DNA of 64,000 bases from Rhizobacter sp. OV335 (GCF_900142965.1 NZ_FRCQ01000035.1:1-64000), one strand, 5' to 3'; counted from the first letter of the stretch, positions 1 through 8,728 are shown. Program-made: numbers and translations. The notes: generated from the letters alone by a model not told the origin.

Positions 1-162
1 GATCGTCTGCTGTGCTTGGTCAAACTCAACCCACTAGAAGCACTCAGGCCCCTTCAAGGTTTCGATCGGCTCCGGCTCACTAACGATCGTTCCAACGCTA
101 GCCTGCTTCCATCCGCCAAGTGAGGAGACGATGACACGGTCACGGGGGTTGAAGCTCTTCAT
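1..162 (-). pseudogene. Small conserved-type ORF interrupted by an in-frame amber codon (partial at window edge)
   Basis: Reading leftwards from ATG at 162-160, the frame encodes 42 residues starting MKSFNPRDRVIVSS and rich in beta-strand-like segments. It stops at TAG (plus-strand cta, 34-36). After the stop the same frame continues as WVEFDQAQQT to the window edge. From memory, short proteins of this kind in Proteobacteria continue through a Y-W-V-E-F-D segment, so the TAG sits where a Tyr codon would be expected. That suggests a recent nonsense mutation, though a sequencing error or readthrough is possible. Function unknown. The short form could still be expressed. Confidence 0.5.
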
Positions 163-191
163 GGCTGAACATCCTAACGCGACACCCGAAA

Positions 192-205
192 GCTGCCGGT
201 CGCGA
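192..205 (+). repeat. Left copy of an inverted 14-bp repeat flanking the immunity gene
   Basis: GCTGCCGGTCGCGA here recurs exactly, on the opposite strand, at 860-873. Similarity continues imperfectly downstream of both copies (a GCTT..GG pattern). The two copies bracket the Tdi1-like gene. Confidence 0.6.
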
Positions 206-234
206 GCGTCTGCTTGTGGCCGATCAGCGACTTC

Positions 235-297
235 CGCGGCAGGCGCGGCAGGCGCGGCAGGCGCGGCAGGCGCGGCAGGCGCGGCAGGCGCGGCAGG
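235..297. repeat. 9-bp tandem repeat (minisatellite)
   Basis: Six perfect head-to-tail copies of AGGCGCGGC occupy 241-294, with partial copies at each end. The array abuts the stop codon (298-300) of the minus-strand immunity gene, so it lies directly 3' of that gene. A 9-bp unit would keep frame if translated. No protein on either strand can be assigned to it. Copy number is likely to vary between strains. Confidence 0.9.
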
Positions 298-774
298 CTA
301 CGAGCCTACGTTGATTCTGACTTGCGCGCCGTCAGGGAGTTCTCGGATCTCCTGGAGGAGGTGTCCGGTGAGGGCAAAGTGTTCGCGCGCGTTGACCGGG
401 TTCAGATTCGAAACCTCATAGGTGCCTTCCTTGAAGACTGGCAGCGTCACGTAGGTGAAGCATTCGCCAGGAGAGGGACGCTTCCCGGCACCGTGAAGGC
501 GCTCCACGAGATCGGGCATGAACCAATCGTCCACAAGGTCGGTACCGAGTAGGCTTTGGAATTCCTCGACAGAGCCAGCGACCCGATTGACCTCCGCCGT
601 TCCTGCGTTGAGCCACCAGACGCCACCAGAACGGGCCTCGAAAAACACATCACCGAGTACCGAGAACAGAACGGGCACGAATGGCTCGCGCAGCAGCCAT
701 GACCAGGACTCTCGAAGCTGCTGCACGGCCTCGTCACTGGGCACGAATGTGAGCGACGACCATTTGTGCGACAT
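298..774 (-). CDS. Tdi1/DUF1851-type immunity-like protein
   Basis: A 158-residue protein resembling the C-terminal domain of T6SS immunity protein Tdi1 (DUF1851). Family features visible are a WSWLL stretch near the N terminus, VFFEARSGGVWWLN, a WF..DLVERLHGAGK segment, GECFTYVTLPVF, and the terminal ELPDGAQVRI. Such proteins neutralise toxins in bacterial competition, but some members are orphans of unknown role. The N-terminal GAD-like domain of longer members is absent. The frame is open upstream to 987, but that extension is unlike the family, so I chose ATG at 774. The Shine-Dalgarno is weak. No toxin gene lies in the window. Short repeats lie on both sides. Confidence 0.7.
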   Translation of the reverse strand: MSHKWSSLTFVPSDEAVQQLRESWSWLLREPFVPVLFSVLGDVFFEARSGGVWWLNAGTAEVNRVAGSVEEFQSLLGTDLVDDWFMPDLVERLHGAGKRPSPGECFTYVTLPVFKEGTYEVSNLNPVNAREHFALTGHLLQEIRELPDGAQVRINVGS

Positions 775-1069
775 GTTATGCGGGAGGAGATCCTTGTACG
801 GGAGCTCGTCGATTGTGCCTTGGGCGGTGGACCTCGCCGCACGCCCCCAAAGCGGCCCTTCGCGACCGGCAGCAAGTGGCCGACTGCACCCCTCCGCCCC
901 GTGCCCCGGAAGCGGCCGTCGAGAGGTGACGCCCCCGCCAGCGACCGGATGCTTGCAGTGATGTCGCGAACATAAACCGTCGGCCAATAGCGGGCGCTGA
1001 CGTCGACACTGCGAAAGAAATCCCCCGGGACATCACACCGACAAGTTCGGCCAAGTTCCGCGCGAGCTT
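775..1069. other. Gene-free stretch with repeat-like sequence
   Basis: No convincing gene on either strand. Short open frames here have Arg/Ala-rich translations typical of noncoding GC-rich DNA. The stretch contains the right-hand inverted repeat (860-873) and a segment around 972-1005 whose reverse strand, with its CGCTATTGGCCGAC core, resembles the sequence near 205-235. It looks like dispersed intergenic repeat material. Confidence 0.5.
860..873 (-). repeat. Right copy of an inverted 14-bp repeat flanking the immunity gene
   Basis: The reverse strand reads GCTGCCGGTCGCGA, identical to plus-strand 192-205. Imperfect similarity extends beyond the core. Confidence 0.6.
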
Positions 1070-1945
1070 CTATCCCATCAGTACAAGCGATTCCTCTGGG
1101 TATCGGTTGCACATGAACTCCACGAACGCCCGGACCTTCGGCGCAGGCAGGCGTCTCGATGTGTGCAAGACCCAGAGCGCGGTCTCCACGCCCGAGACCG
1201 TTCCCCACTGAACCAACTCGCCTCGAGTCAACTGGTTCCATGCGATGGACTGCGGAATGAGGGCCGCGCCGGCGCCGGCGACGGCAGCGTCGCGGATCAT
1301 CAGGAACGAGGACAGCCTCAGCTTCGGGATGGGGTCCAGGACCAGGCGTCCATCGTCGAGCTTCCAATGGGTCGGCTGGAAGCTCGAGGACACGATGCCG
1401 GGAACGGCCCTGACCGCACCCGGGTCGGGCATCGGCACCGAGGGCGCGGCCACGACCACCAGCCGGTCCTTCGCGAAGCACCGCCCCACCAAGCTGCTGT
1501 CCGGGCTTGGGTTGATCCGAATGGCGACGTCGAACTGCTCCTCGACCAGGTCGACCAGGCGGTCCTCGGCCACGACCTCGCACGTGACCTCCGGGTAGGC
1601 CGTGCAGAACTCCGCACTGATCCGCCCCATCGCCAGTTGCGAGAACAGCACGGGCGAGGCGACACGCAGGCGTCCGCGAGGCATTGACACCCCCTCCCGG
1701 GCCGCGGTCATGGCTTCGGCCACTTCGTGAATCGGCCCTTCGGTTCGAGCCATCAACAGATCGCCGGCTTCGGTGAGCTTCAGCCCGCGGGCGCTGCGCT
1801 CGATGAGTCGCACGCCGAGCTGCTCTTCCAGGTCGGAGATGCGCCGGGACAAGGTCGCCTTCGATTTGCCGCTGGCGCGACTCGCCTTGCCCAACCCCCC
1901 GTTCGTCGCGACGAGCGCGAAATCGGCCAATGCGTTCAGATCCAT
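1070..1945 (-). CDS. LysR-family transcriptional regulator
   Basis: A 291-residue protein of typical LysR length. An N-terminal winged helix-turn-helix (about residues 2-62) carries the signature KATLSRRISDLEEQLGVRL and RGLKLTEAGD. The remainder is the periplasmic-binding-like effector domain, with RLRVASPVLFSQLAMG at its start. It is divergent from the MDR oxidoreductase gene at 2049 across a 103-bp gap. In this layout a LysR protein usually controls the neighbour and itself, so I infer control of the two oxidoreductase genes. The inducer is unknown. A frame on the opposite strand is a shadow. Confidence 0.93.
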   Translation of the reverse strand: MDLNALADFALVATNGGLGKASRASGKSKATLSRRISDLEEQLGVRLIERSARGLKLTEAGDLLMARTEGPIHEVAEAMTAAREGVSMPRGRLRVASPVLFSQLAMGRISAEFCTAYPEVTCEVVAEDRLVDLVEEQFDVAIRINPSPDSSLVGRCFAKDRLVVVAAPSVPMPDPGAVRAVPGIVSSSFQPTHWKLDDGRLVLDPIPKLRLSSFLMIRDAAVAGAGAALIPQSIAWNQLTRGELVQWGTVSGVETALWVLHTSRRLPAPKVRAFVEFMCNRYPEESLVLMG

Positions 1946-2048
1946 GGTGTTCCATATTTGAAACGGTGTATCTACATTTTGGCGTCTTCGTTTTAATGGT
2001 GCAACAGCCTATCTTCTCGTCATCGCAACTTGATACGAGGAACTTCAA
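1946..2048. promoter_or_regulatory. Divergent promoter/operator region between the LysR gene and the oxidoreductase pair
   Basis: The gap is AT-rich for this genome, as expected for a promoter. A weak dyad (ATA at 1954-1956 with TAT at 1969-1971, enclosing TTTGAAACGGTG) could be a LysR site. The ribosome-binding site of the plus-strand gene is ACGAGG at 2035-2040, 8 bases before ATG. No confident -35/-10 pair was identified. Confidence 0.4.
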
Positions 2049-2987
2049 ATGAGCACCACTCAACAACGCGCAGTCCTGATCCGGGCCTATGGAGGCGCCA
2101 GCGTCGCCGAGGTGGCCGAGATCGCCCGGCCGGAAGCCGGGCACGGCGAGGTCCTGGTCCGGGTTCGGGCCGCCGGCGTGAACGGCCTCGACTGGAAGGT
2201 CCGCGAGGGTTACGTCCGGGATGCCTTCCCGCTTCAACTGCCGGCCGTGCTGGGCATCGAACTGGCGGGCGTGGTCGAGGCCGTCGGCCCCGGCGCCTCC
2301 CGCTTTCGCGTCGGCGACCGCGTCATGGGTCCGCTGGGCAGGCTCGGCGCCTACGCCGATGTCGTGGCAGTCGCCGAAGGCAACCTGGCTCGCACACCCG
2401 AAGGCCTCGACGATGTCCGGGCGGCCGCCATTCCCGTGGCAGCCGTCGCGGCCTGGCAGAGCCTGCATCACGCGGGTCCGATCCTCCCTGGCCAGCGGAT
2501 CCTGATCCACGGCGCGGCGGGCGGGCTCGGCGGCCATGCCGTGCAGTACGCGAAACGGGCGGGCGCCGAAGTCTTCGCGACGGCGGCCACTGCTCATGTC
2601 GAGTACGTGAAGAGCCTCGGCGCCGACCACGTCATCGACCACCAGACCCAGCGCTTCGAGGACATCGCCCGCGACATCGACCTGGTGCTCGACTACGTCG
2701 GAGGCGAAGTCCTCGATCGCTCATGGCAGGTTCTGACGCCGACCGGCGCGATCGTCGGCACCTCGTCCCCCGACATCCTGGCGCGCACGCCGGCGGGCCG
2801 CCGCGGCCTGTGGTTCATGAACAAGTCGGACACCGCACTGCTGGAAACGCTGGCGGCCGATGTCGCCGCCGGCACGCTGAAGTCTCCGGTCAGCGAGGTG
2901 GTCGGCTTCAACGACCTCCCTGCGGCCATCGAACGCAATCGCACCGCCTCGCGCACCGGCAAGGTCGTCGCGGACTTCTCCCTCTGA
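2049..2987 (+). CDS. MDR-family NAD(P)-dependent oxidoreductase (quinone oxidoreductase-like)
   Basis: A 312-residue medium-chain reductase without the structural zinc cysteines. The N-terminal GroES-like half has GVNGLDWKVREGY and GIELAGVVEAVG. The Rossmann half carries HGAAGGLGGHAVQYAKRAGA, the NADPH-binding loop. This group reduces quinones or alpha,beta-unsaturated carbonyls; the real substrate is not deducible. ATG at 2049 follows a clear Shine-Dalgarno. It is 23 bp upstream of, and probably cotranscribed with, the NmrA-like gene, and divergent from the LysR gene. Confidence 0.9.
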   Translation: MSTTQQRAVLIRAYGGASVAEVAEIARPEAGHGEVLVRVRAAGVNGLDWKVREGYVRDAFPLQLPAVLGIELAGVVEAVGPGASRFRVGDRVMGPLGRLGAYADVVAVAEGNLARTPEGLDDVRAAAIPVAAVAAWQSLHHAGPILPGQRILIHGAAGGLGGHAVQYAKRAGAEVFATAATAHVEYVKSLGADHVIDHQTQRFEDIARDIDLVLDYVGGEVLDRSWQVLTPTGAIVGTSSPDILARTPAGRRGLWFMNKSDTALLETLAADVAAGTLKSPVSEVVGFNDLPAAIERNRTASRTGKVVADFSL

Positions 2988-3010
2988 TCCAACATTTCCT
3001 GGAGATTCAC

Positions 3011-3898
3011 ATGAGCATCCTCGTCACCGGTGCCACCGGCACCATTGGTTCCCTCATCGTTCAACGCCTGGCCGACGCCGGCGCCGAGGTCAAGGCCCTC
3101 GTTCGCCAGCAGGGCAAGCGCAGCTTTCCCGCAGGCGTCACCGAAGTGGTCGGCGACCTGACCGACGTGCCCTCGATGCGTGCAGCGCTGTCGTCGGTGC
3201 GAACGCTGTTCCTGCTGAACGCCGTGACGCCCGACGAGGTGACGCAAGCCCTCATCGCGCTGAACCTGGCGCGCGAGGCCGGCATCGAGCGCGTCGTCTA
3301 CCTGTCGGTGATCCACGCGGACAAGTACACGAACGTGCCGCACTTCACGAGCAAGTACACGGTCGAGCGCATGATCGACAGCCTCGACATGCCGGCGACC
3401 ATCCTGCGCCCGGCCTACTTCATGCAGAACGAAGGCACGGTCCAGCAGGTGATCCAGGGTCATGGCGTCTATCCGATGCCGATCGGCTCGGCCGGCGTCT
3501 CGATGATCGATGCGCGCGACCTCGCCGACCTCGCCGTCGCCGAGCTGTTGCGCCGCGACAGGGCACCTGCCCCGCTTGCGCGAGTGACGCTGGACGTGGT
3601 CGGTCCGCAAGCGCTGACGGGCACTTCCGCAGCAAGGATCTGGGGCTCCGCCTTGGGTCGCGAGGTGGCCTACGGAGGCGACGACGTGGCAGCCTTCGAA
3701 GGACAGATGGCGTCGTTCGGCCCGGCCTGGCTGGCCTACGACATGCGCCTGATGATGGCCGGCATCCAGAAGCTCGGGATGCGGGGCGAGGACGGTGCGG
3801 TGGACCGCCTGCAGGCGATCCTGGGACGCCCCCTGCGCACCTACGCCGCCTTCGTGGCGGAGTCCGTCGCCGCAACTTGGCCTGAGGCACGGAACTGA
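3011..3898 (+). CDS. NmrA-like NAD(P)-binding protein
   Basis: A 295-residue atypical short-chain reductase. The N terminus MSILVTGATGTIGSLIVQ is the dinucleotide-binding GxxGxxG motif. ALVRQQGKR follows beta-2, and a YLSV segment and an ILRPAYFMQN segment are typical of the NmrA/HSCARG group. Members sense NADP(H) redox state or reduce quinones and small carbonyls. ATG at 3011 is preceded by TGGAGA. It is the second gene of the pair with the MDR enzyme. It ends 29 bp from the tRNA gene, which is on the other strand. Confidence 0.88.
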   Translation: MSILVTGATGTIGSLIVQRLADAGAEVKALVRQQGKRSFPAGVTEVVGDLTDVPSMRAALSSVRTLFLLNAVTPDEVTQALIALNLAREAGIERVVYLSVIHADKYTNVPHFTSKYTVERMIDSLDMPATILRPAYFMQNEGTVQQVIQGHGVYPMPIGSAGVSMIDARDLADLAVAELLRRDRAPAPLARVTLDVVGPQALTGTSAARIWGSALGREVAYGGDDVAAFEGQMASFGPAWLAYDMRLMMAGIQKLGMRGEDGAVDRLQAILGRPLRTYAAFVAESVAATWPEARN

Positions 3899-3927
3899 GG
3901 GCCCATCGGTCAAGGAAAATCGGGCAG

Positions 3928-4001
3928 TGGAGCGGGTGAAGGGAATCGAACCCTCGTATGAAGCTTGGGAAGCTGCCGTTCTACCATTGAACTACACCCG
4001 C
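3928..4001 (-). tRNA. tRNA-Gly (anticodon CCC)
   Basis: The minus strand runs from GCGGGTGTAGTTCAATGG through anticodon arm CTTCCCAAG to the T arm GGGTTCGATTCCC and acceptor ACCCGC with discriminator T and encoded CCA (3928-3930). It is 74 nt long and closely resembles E. coli glyU. Its 3' end faces the accessory region 1-3900, the usual geometry for a tRNA used as an integration site, but no integrase is visible. Confidence 0.97.
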
Positions 4002-4074
4002 AACGGGGCGGATTCTAGCGCGTGCTCGGGCACAATTCGGCCCCCTGCCTGCGAGGCATGCCCGCCGAATTGCC

Positions 4075-4767
4075 ATGACCGCCCCCTCCGACCCCACCGT
4101 TCCGCCGCGCGGCATCAAGAGCTTCGTGCTGCGTGCCGGTCGCATGGGCCCCGGTCAGGTGCGCGCGCTCGAGACGCTCGGCCCGCGCTACGTGATTCCG
4201 TTCTCGCAGCAGCGCTTCGACCCGCAGGCCGCGTTCGGCCGCAGCGCCCCGCTGGTGCTGGAGATCGGCTTCGGCATGGGCGACGCCACCGCGGCGATCG
4301 CGCAGGCATTGCCGGGCACCGATTTCCTCGGCGTCGAGGTGCACACGCCGGGCGTCGGCGCGCTGCTGAAGCAGATCGGCGAGAAGGAGATCGCGAACCT
4401 GCGCATCGTTCAGCACGACGCGGTCGAGGTGCTGGAGCACATGGTCGCGGCCGGCTCGCTGGCCGGCGTGCACGTGTTCTTTCCGGACCCGTGGCACAAG
4501 AAGAAGCACAACAAGCGCCGGCTGATCCAGGCGCCGTTCGTCGCGAAGCTCGCCGCGCACCTGGCCCCCGGCGGCTACCTGCACTGCGCGACCGATTGGC
4601 AGCCCTATGCCGAGCAGATGCTGGAGGTGCTGTCGGCCGAGCCCGCGTTGGCCAACACGGCCGAGGGCTACGCCCCGAAACCCGCCTACCGCCCACTGAC
4701 CAAGTTCGAGAACCGCGGCCTCAAGCTCGGCCACGGCGTCTGGGACCTGGTGTTCACGAAGCGCTGA
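4075..4767 (+). CDS. trmB: tRNA (guanine-N7-)-methyltransferase
   Basis: A 230-residue SAM-dependent methyltransferase that makes m7G46 in tRNA variable loops. The SAM motif [17 protein letters not shown] lies at about residues 60-76. The TrmB signature [15 protein letters not shown] at about 140-154 contains the catalytic/RNA-binding core. The C terminus has [12 protein letters not shown]. Length is normal for the family. The gene stands alone, convergent with the small secreted-protein gene one base downstream. Confidence 0.97.
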   Translation: MTAPSDPTVPPRGIKSFVLRAGRMGPGQVRALETLGPRYVIPFSQQRFDPQAAFGRSAPLVLEIGFGMGDATAAIAQALPGTDFLGVEVHTPGVGALLKQIGEKEIANLRIVQHDAVEVLEHMVAAGSLAGVHVFFPDPWHKKKHNKRRLIQAPFVAKLAAHLAPGGYLHCATDWQPYAEQMLEVLSAEPALANTAEGYAPKPAYRPLTKFENRGLKLGHGVWDLVFTKR

Positions 4768-4768
4768 T

Positions 4769-5020
4769 TCAGCCCTTGGCGGGTGCCGACGCCGCGCGCG
4801 GCGGCACGAACGGCCCCGGGTCGACGCAGGCAGCCAGCTTCTTCGCCACCGCACCCGATGCCGCCGGCCCGTAACTCGGCGCTCGTTGCCCTGCCCTGCA
4901 CTGCTGGAAATCCTGCAGCTTGCGCGCCCAGGCGGCTCGGGCCGCGCCCTCGTCCTCGGGCGCTGCGGCGCAGGCCGCGGCCGTGATCAAGGCCATCGCT
5001 CCGACAAGCATCCGGCGCAT
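4769..5020 (-). CDS. Small putative periplasmic protein
   Basis: An 83-residue protein with a clear signal peptide (MRRML followed by a hydrophobic Ala-rich core, likely cleaved near ACAAA-PEDEG). There is no good lipobox. The mature part has two cysteines (CRAGQR and ACVDPGP), which may form a disulfide, and ends in a Pro/Ala tail. No known family recognised. It starts 9 bp after apbC, so the two are probably cotranscribed. Confidence 0.7.
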   Translation of the reverse strand: MRRMLVGAMALITAAACAAAPEDEGAARAAWARKLQDFQQCRAGQRAPSYGPAASGAVAKKLAACVDPGPFVPPRAASAPAKG

Positions 5021-5029
5021 GCGTGTTCC

Positions 5030-6121
5030 TCAGGTGGTCTTCGAGATCGAGATGGTCGGGAACTTCGACGAGAAGTCCTTGCTCCGCTGCGCGATCTTCG
5101 CCGCCACCTGGCGGGCGATCGCCTTGTAGAGCCCCGCGGTCTCGCCGTCGGGGTCGCTCACCACCGTCGGCTTGCCCGAATCGGCCTGCTCGCGGATGGA
5201 CAGCGCCAGCGGCAGCGCCCCCAGGTAGTCCATGTTGAACTCGGCCGCCATCTTCTTGCCGCCATCGGCCCCGAAGATGTGCTCCACGTGCCCGCAGTTG
5301 CTGCACACGTGCACCGCCATGTTCTCGACGATGCCCAGGATCGGCACACCGACCTTCTCGAACATCTTGATGCCGCGGCGCGCGTCGATCAGCGCGATGT
5401 CCTGCGGCGTCGTCACGATCACCGCGCCGGTCAGCGGCACGCGCTGCGAGAGCGTCAGCTGGATGTCGCCGGTGCCGGGCGGCATGTCGACGATCAGGTA
5501 GTCCAGGTCGCCCCAGTTGGTCTGCCGCAGCAGTTGCTCCAGCGCCTGCGTGGCCATCGGTCCGCGCCAGATCATCGCGCTGTCGCGCTCGACCAGGAAG
5601 CCGATCGAGATCACCTCGACGCCGTGGTTGCGCATCGGCTCCATCGTCTTGCCGTCGGCGCTCTCCGGGCGGCCTTCGAGGCCCATCATCATCGGCTGGC
5701 TCGGGCCGTAGATGTCGGCGTCGAGGATGCCGACCTTCGCGCCCTCGGCCGCCAGCGCCAGCGCCAGGTTGGCCGCGGTCGTGCTCTTGCCGACCCCGCC
5801 CTTGCCCGACGCCACCGCGACGATGTTCTTGACGTTCGGCAGCAGCTGCACGCCGCGCTGCACCGCGTGGGCGGTGATGCGGGTGGCGATCTCCACGTCG
5901 ACCTTGCCGATGCCCGGCAGCGTGCGCGCCGCCTGCTGCAGACTCTCGCGCAGCGCCGCGTGGAGGCTCTTCGCGGGGTAGCCCAGCTCCAGCTCGAAAC
6001 TCACGTCGGCCCCCTGGATGCGCAGGTTCTTCACCTGGCGGCCACCGACGACGTCCTTGCCGGTGAGCGGGTCGTTGACGGTTTGCAGGGCGGCCAGGAG
6101 GGCGGATTCGGTGATGGTCAT
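5030..6121 (-). CDS. apbC: Iron-sulfur cluster carrier ATPase (Mrp/ApbC)
   Basis: A 363-residue P-loop ATPase that transfers Fe-S clusters to apo-proteins. The N-terminal MIP18-like domain spans about residues 5-85. The deviant Walker A SGKGGVGKS is at 105-113, with DADIYGPSQP and DMPPGTGDIQL after it. The CxxC cluster ligands are in HVCSNCGH near residue 280. The frame is open to 6160, but family members begin near MTITESALLAAL, so ATG at 6121 was chosen. It is divergent from metG, with 103 bp between them. Confidence 0.96.
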   Translation of the reverse strand: MTITESALLAALQTVNDPLTGKDVVGGRQVKNLRIQGADVSFELELGYPAKSLHAALRESLQQAARTLPGIGKVDVEIATRITAHAVQRGVQLLPNVKNIVAVASGKGGVGKSTTAANLALALAAEGAKVGILDADIYGPSQPMMMGLEGRPESADGKTMEPMRNHGVEVISIGFLVERDSAMIWRGPMATQALEQLLRQTNWGDLDYLIVDMPPGTGDIQLTLSQRVPLTGAVIVTTPQDIALIDARRGIKMFEKVGVPILGIVENMAVHVCSNCGHVEHIFGADGGKKMAAEFNMDYLGALPLALSIREQADSGKPTVVSDPDGETAGLYKAIARQVAAKIAQRSKDFSSKFPTISISKTT

Positions 6122-6224
6122 GGCAGGCGGTCGGGTGGCGGCCGGCAGTCTAGCCCACACCCCTTTCCCCTCTGGCCGGCAAGCCTAGAATCGCCCCCTT
6201 CCCCCGTTGATCCGGACGCCTCCG

Positions 6225-8270
6225 ATGACCCGCAAGCTCTTCGTCACCACCGCCCTGCCGTACGCCAATGCGCCGTTCCACATCGGGCACATGATGGAGT
6301 ACATCCAGGCGGACATCTGGGTGCGGTTCCAGCGCATGGTCGGCAACGAGGTGCACTTCGTCTGCGCCGACGACGCCCACGGCGCGCCGATCATGATCGC
6401 CGCCGAAAAGGCCGGCAAGACGCCGCAGCAGTTCGTCGCCGAGATCGCGGCCGGCCGCAAGCAGTACCTCGACGGCTTCAGCATCGGCTTCGACAACTGG
6501 CACTCCACCGACGGGCCCGAGAACCACCAGCTCGCGCAGGACATCTACCTCGCGTTGCGCAAGGAAGGCCTGATCGCCGAGCGCACGATCGAGCAGTTCT
6601 TCGACCCGGTGAAGGCGATGTTCCTGCCCGACCGCTACATCAAGGGCGAATGCCCGCGCTGCGGCACCAAGGACCAGTACGGCGACTCCTGCGAGAACTG
6701 CGGCGCCGTCTACGCCCCCACCGAGCTGAAGAACCCGTACTCGGCGCTGAGCGGCGCCACGCCGGTGCTCAAGAGCAGTGCGCACTACTTCTTCCAGCTG
6801 TCGTCGCCGCGTTGCATCGAGTTCCTGAAGGACTGGACGCACACGCCCGGCCGCCTGCAGCCCGAGGTGCTGAACAAGATCCGCGAATGGTTCGCCGTCG
6901 ACGAGCACGGCCACGGCGGCCTGGCCGACTGGGACATCAGCCGCGATGCGCCCTACTTCGGCATCCGCATCCCCGACACCGACGACAAGTACTTCTACGT
7001 CTGGCTCGACGCGCCGGTCGGCTACCTCGCGTCGCTGAAGAATTACTTCGACAAGACCGGGCGCGACTACGACGCGTTCTTCGCCGACCCGGCGGTCGAG
7101 CAGGTGCACTTCATCGGCAAGGACATCACCTACTTCCACACGCTGTTCTGGCCGGCGATGCTGCATTTCAGCGGCCGCAAGACGCCGGACCACGTCAACG
7201 TGCACGGCTTCATCACCGTCAACGGCGGCGAGAAGATGAGCAAGAGCCGCGGCACCGGCATCTCGCCGCTGAAGTACCTCGAGGTCGGGCTGAACCCCGA
7301 ATGGCTGCGCTACTACATCGCCGCCAAGCTGAACGCGAAGGTCGAGGACATCGACTTCAACCCCGACGACTTCATCGCCCGCATCAATTCCGACCTGGTC
7401 GGCAAGTACATCAACATCGCGAGCCGGGCCGCCGGCTTCCTCAGCAAGCGCTTCGACGGGCGCTTGTCGTCCGACCTCGGCGTCGAGGGCCGCGCGCTGC
7501 TCGACGGCCTGCGCAACCACCGCCGCGCGATCGAGGAGCTCTACGAGGAACGCGAGTACGGCAAGGCGCTGCGCGAGGTGATGCTGCTGGCCGACCGCGT
7601 GAACGAGTACGTCGACCAGAACAAGCCCTGGGACCTCGCGAAGAAGGCCGGGCAGGAGGCGGTGCTGCACGACGTGTGCAGCGTCTGCATCGAGGCCTTC
7701 CGCGTGCTCACGATCTACCTGAAACCGGTGCTGCCGACATTGGCGGCGCAGGTCGAGGCCTTCCTGAAGCTGGAGCCGATGGTGTTCGCCGATGCGATGC
7801 GCGCGATCGGCGGGCACACGATCGGCGACTACAAGCACCTGATGCAGCGCGTCGACCCGGCGCTGCTCGACAAGCTGCTCGAGCCGCCGGTGATCGCGCT
7901 GCCGCCGCCGGGTGGCGAGGAGCTCGCGCCCGAGATCAAGATCGACGATTTCGCGAAGGTCGATTTGCGCATCGCGAAGATCGTCGCCTGCGAGGCGGTC
8001 GAGGGCAGCGACAAGCTGCTGCGCCTGACGCTCGACGTCGGCGAGGCGAAGACGCGCAACGTCTTCAGCGGCATCAAGTCGGCCTACAAGCCCGAGGACC
8101 TGGTCGGCAAGTTCACCGTGATGGTGGCCAACCTGGCACCGCGCAAGATGAAGTTCGGGCTCAGCGAAGGCATGGTGCTGGCGGCCTCGCACGCCGACGA
8201 GAAGGCGCACCCGGGGCTGTATGTGCTGGAGCCGTGGCCGGGGGCGACGCCGGGCTTGCGAGTGCGCTGA
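6225..8270 (+). CDS. metG: Methionyl-tRNA synthetase
   Basis: A 681-residue class I synthetase. The HIGH motif is FHIGHM (residues 18-23) and KMSKS is at 337-341. The zinc knuckle uses Cys143, Cys146, Cys156 and Cys159. The C-terminal Trbp111-like domain starts near [16 protein letters not shown] and aids dimerisation and tRNA binding. A TTG upstream at 6207 is open in frame, but ATG at 6225 gives the standard N terminus. The DNA is strongly codon-biased, like the rest of the core region. Confidence 0.98.
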   Translation: MTRKLFVTTALPYANAPFHIGHMMEYIQADIWVRFQRMVGNEVHFVCADDAHGAPIMIAAEKAGKTPQQFVAEIAAGRKQYLDGFSIGFDNWHSTDGPENHQLAQDIYLALRKEGLIAERTIEQFFDPVKAMFLPDRYIKGECPRCGTKDQYGDSCENCGAVYAPTELKNPYSALSGATPVLKSSAHYFFQLSSPRCIEFLKDWTHTPGRLQPEVLNKIREWFAVDEHGHGGLADWDISRDAPYFGIRIPDTDDKYFYVWLDAPVGYLASLKNYFDKTGRDYDAFFADPAVEQVHFIGKDITYFHTLFWPAMLHFSGRKTPDHVNVHGFITVNGGEKMSKSRGTGISPLKYLEVGLNPEWLRYYIAAKLNAKVEDIDFNPDDFIARINSDLVGKYINIASRAAGFLSKRFDGRLSSDLGVEGRALLDGLRNHRRAIEELYEEREYGKALREVMLLADRVNEYVDQNKPWDLAKKAGQEAVLHDVCSVCIEAFRVLTIYLKPVLPTLAAQVEAFLKLEPMVFADAMRAIGGHTIGDYKHLMQRVDPALLDKLLEPPVIALPPPGGEELAPEIKIDDFAKVDLRIAKIVACEAVEGSDKLLRLTLDVGEAKTRNVFSGIKSAYKPEDLVGKFTVMVANLAPRKMKFGLSEGMVLAASHADEKAHPGLYVLEPWPGATPGLRVR

Positions 8271-8354
8271 CGGCGCCGCGGCATCCCCCATCGGGATGAA
8301 CGACACGCAGCGCCCTGCGGGCTATGCTGCGCGCGCAGTGGAGGGAGGAACACC

Positions 8355-8726
8355 GTGGGATTTCTGGACGACCTGAAGCGTCAGGCCGAGTCGTTGAAGA
8401 CTCAGCAGACGATCGACATCGCAGCGCTGGCCCGCAACGCCGGGGCGGTCGAAGCGGCCTGCAAGACGACGTGGCATTACTGGATGGACCTCGCGCCCCA
8501 GCTCAACGTGCTGCTGCCGCGCCCGCCGGTGCGCCTGCTCCCCGATCACGACCAGGGCACTGTCGCCTTCAAGGCCAGCAACCTGGACAGCCTGGAAACG
8601 GTGACCGTGAGCTTCGCAGCCGAACTGGTCAACGCCGACATGCTGGACCAGTTGGCGCGCTGGTTGGTCGGCGAGCCGCACACTTTCCTGAAGCTGGGCA
8701 CCGATACGCGCCGGCAAGAAGCCTGA
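8355..8726 (+). CDS. Conserved hypothetical protein, possibly an internally shortened version
   Basis: A 123-residue protein starting at GTG after a strong GAGGGAGGA Shine-Dalgarno. The N-terminal part (MGFLDDLKRQAESLKTQQT) is predicted helical. The C-terminal part ends DQLARWLVGEPHTFLK. I recall Burkholderiales proteins of roughly twice this length that share both ends, with about 100 residues between; here the two ends meet near VLLPRPPVRLL. That would be an in-frame internal deletion. Function unknown. It sits between metG and the aminopropyltransferase-like gene, converging with the latter. Confidence 0.75.
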   Translation: MGFLDDLKRQAESLKTQQTIDIAALARNAGAVEAACKTTWHYWMDLAPQLNVLLPRPPVRLLPDHDQGTVAFKASNLDSLETVTVSFAAELVNADMLDQLARWLVGEPHTFLKLGTDTRRQEA

Positions 8727-8728
8727 GC

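Noticed and set aside
298-987. 229-residue form of the immunity protein
   Set aside because: The first 71 residues do not resemble the family and read through repeat-like DNA; ATG at 774 gives a normal domain start.
776-1054. 92-residue minus-strand open frame upstream of the immunity gene
   Set aside because: Low-complexity Arg/Gly/Ala translation, no motif, overlaps repeat-like sequence.
1-4000. Cognate toxin for the Tdi1-like protein
   Set aside because: No toxin, VgrG, PAAR or Hcp gene found in the window; it may lie to the left or be absent.
4886-8299. Very long open frames antisense or out of frame to metG, apbC and the PKS/NRPS genes
   Set aside because: Typical shadows in high-GC coding DNA: Arg/Ala/His-rich translations with no family motifs, while the opposite strand carries clear conserved domains.
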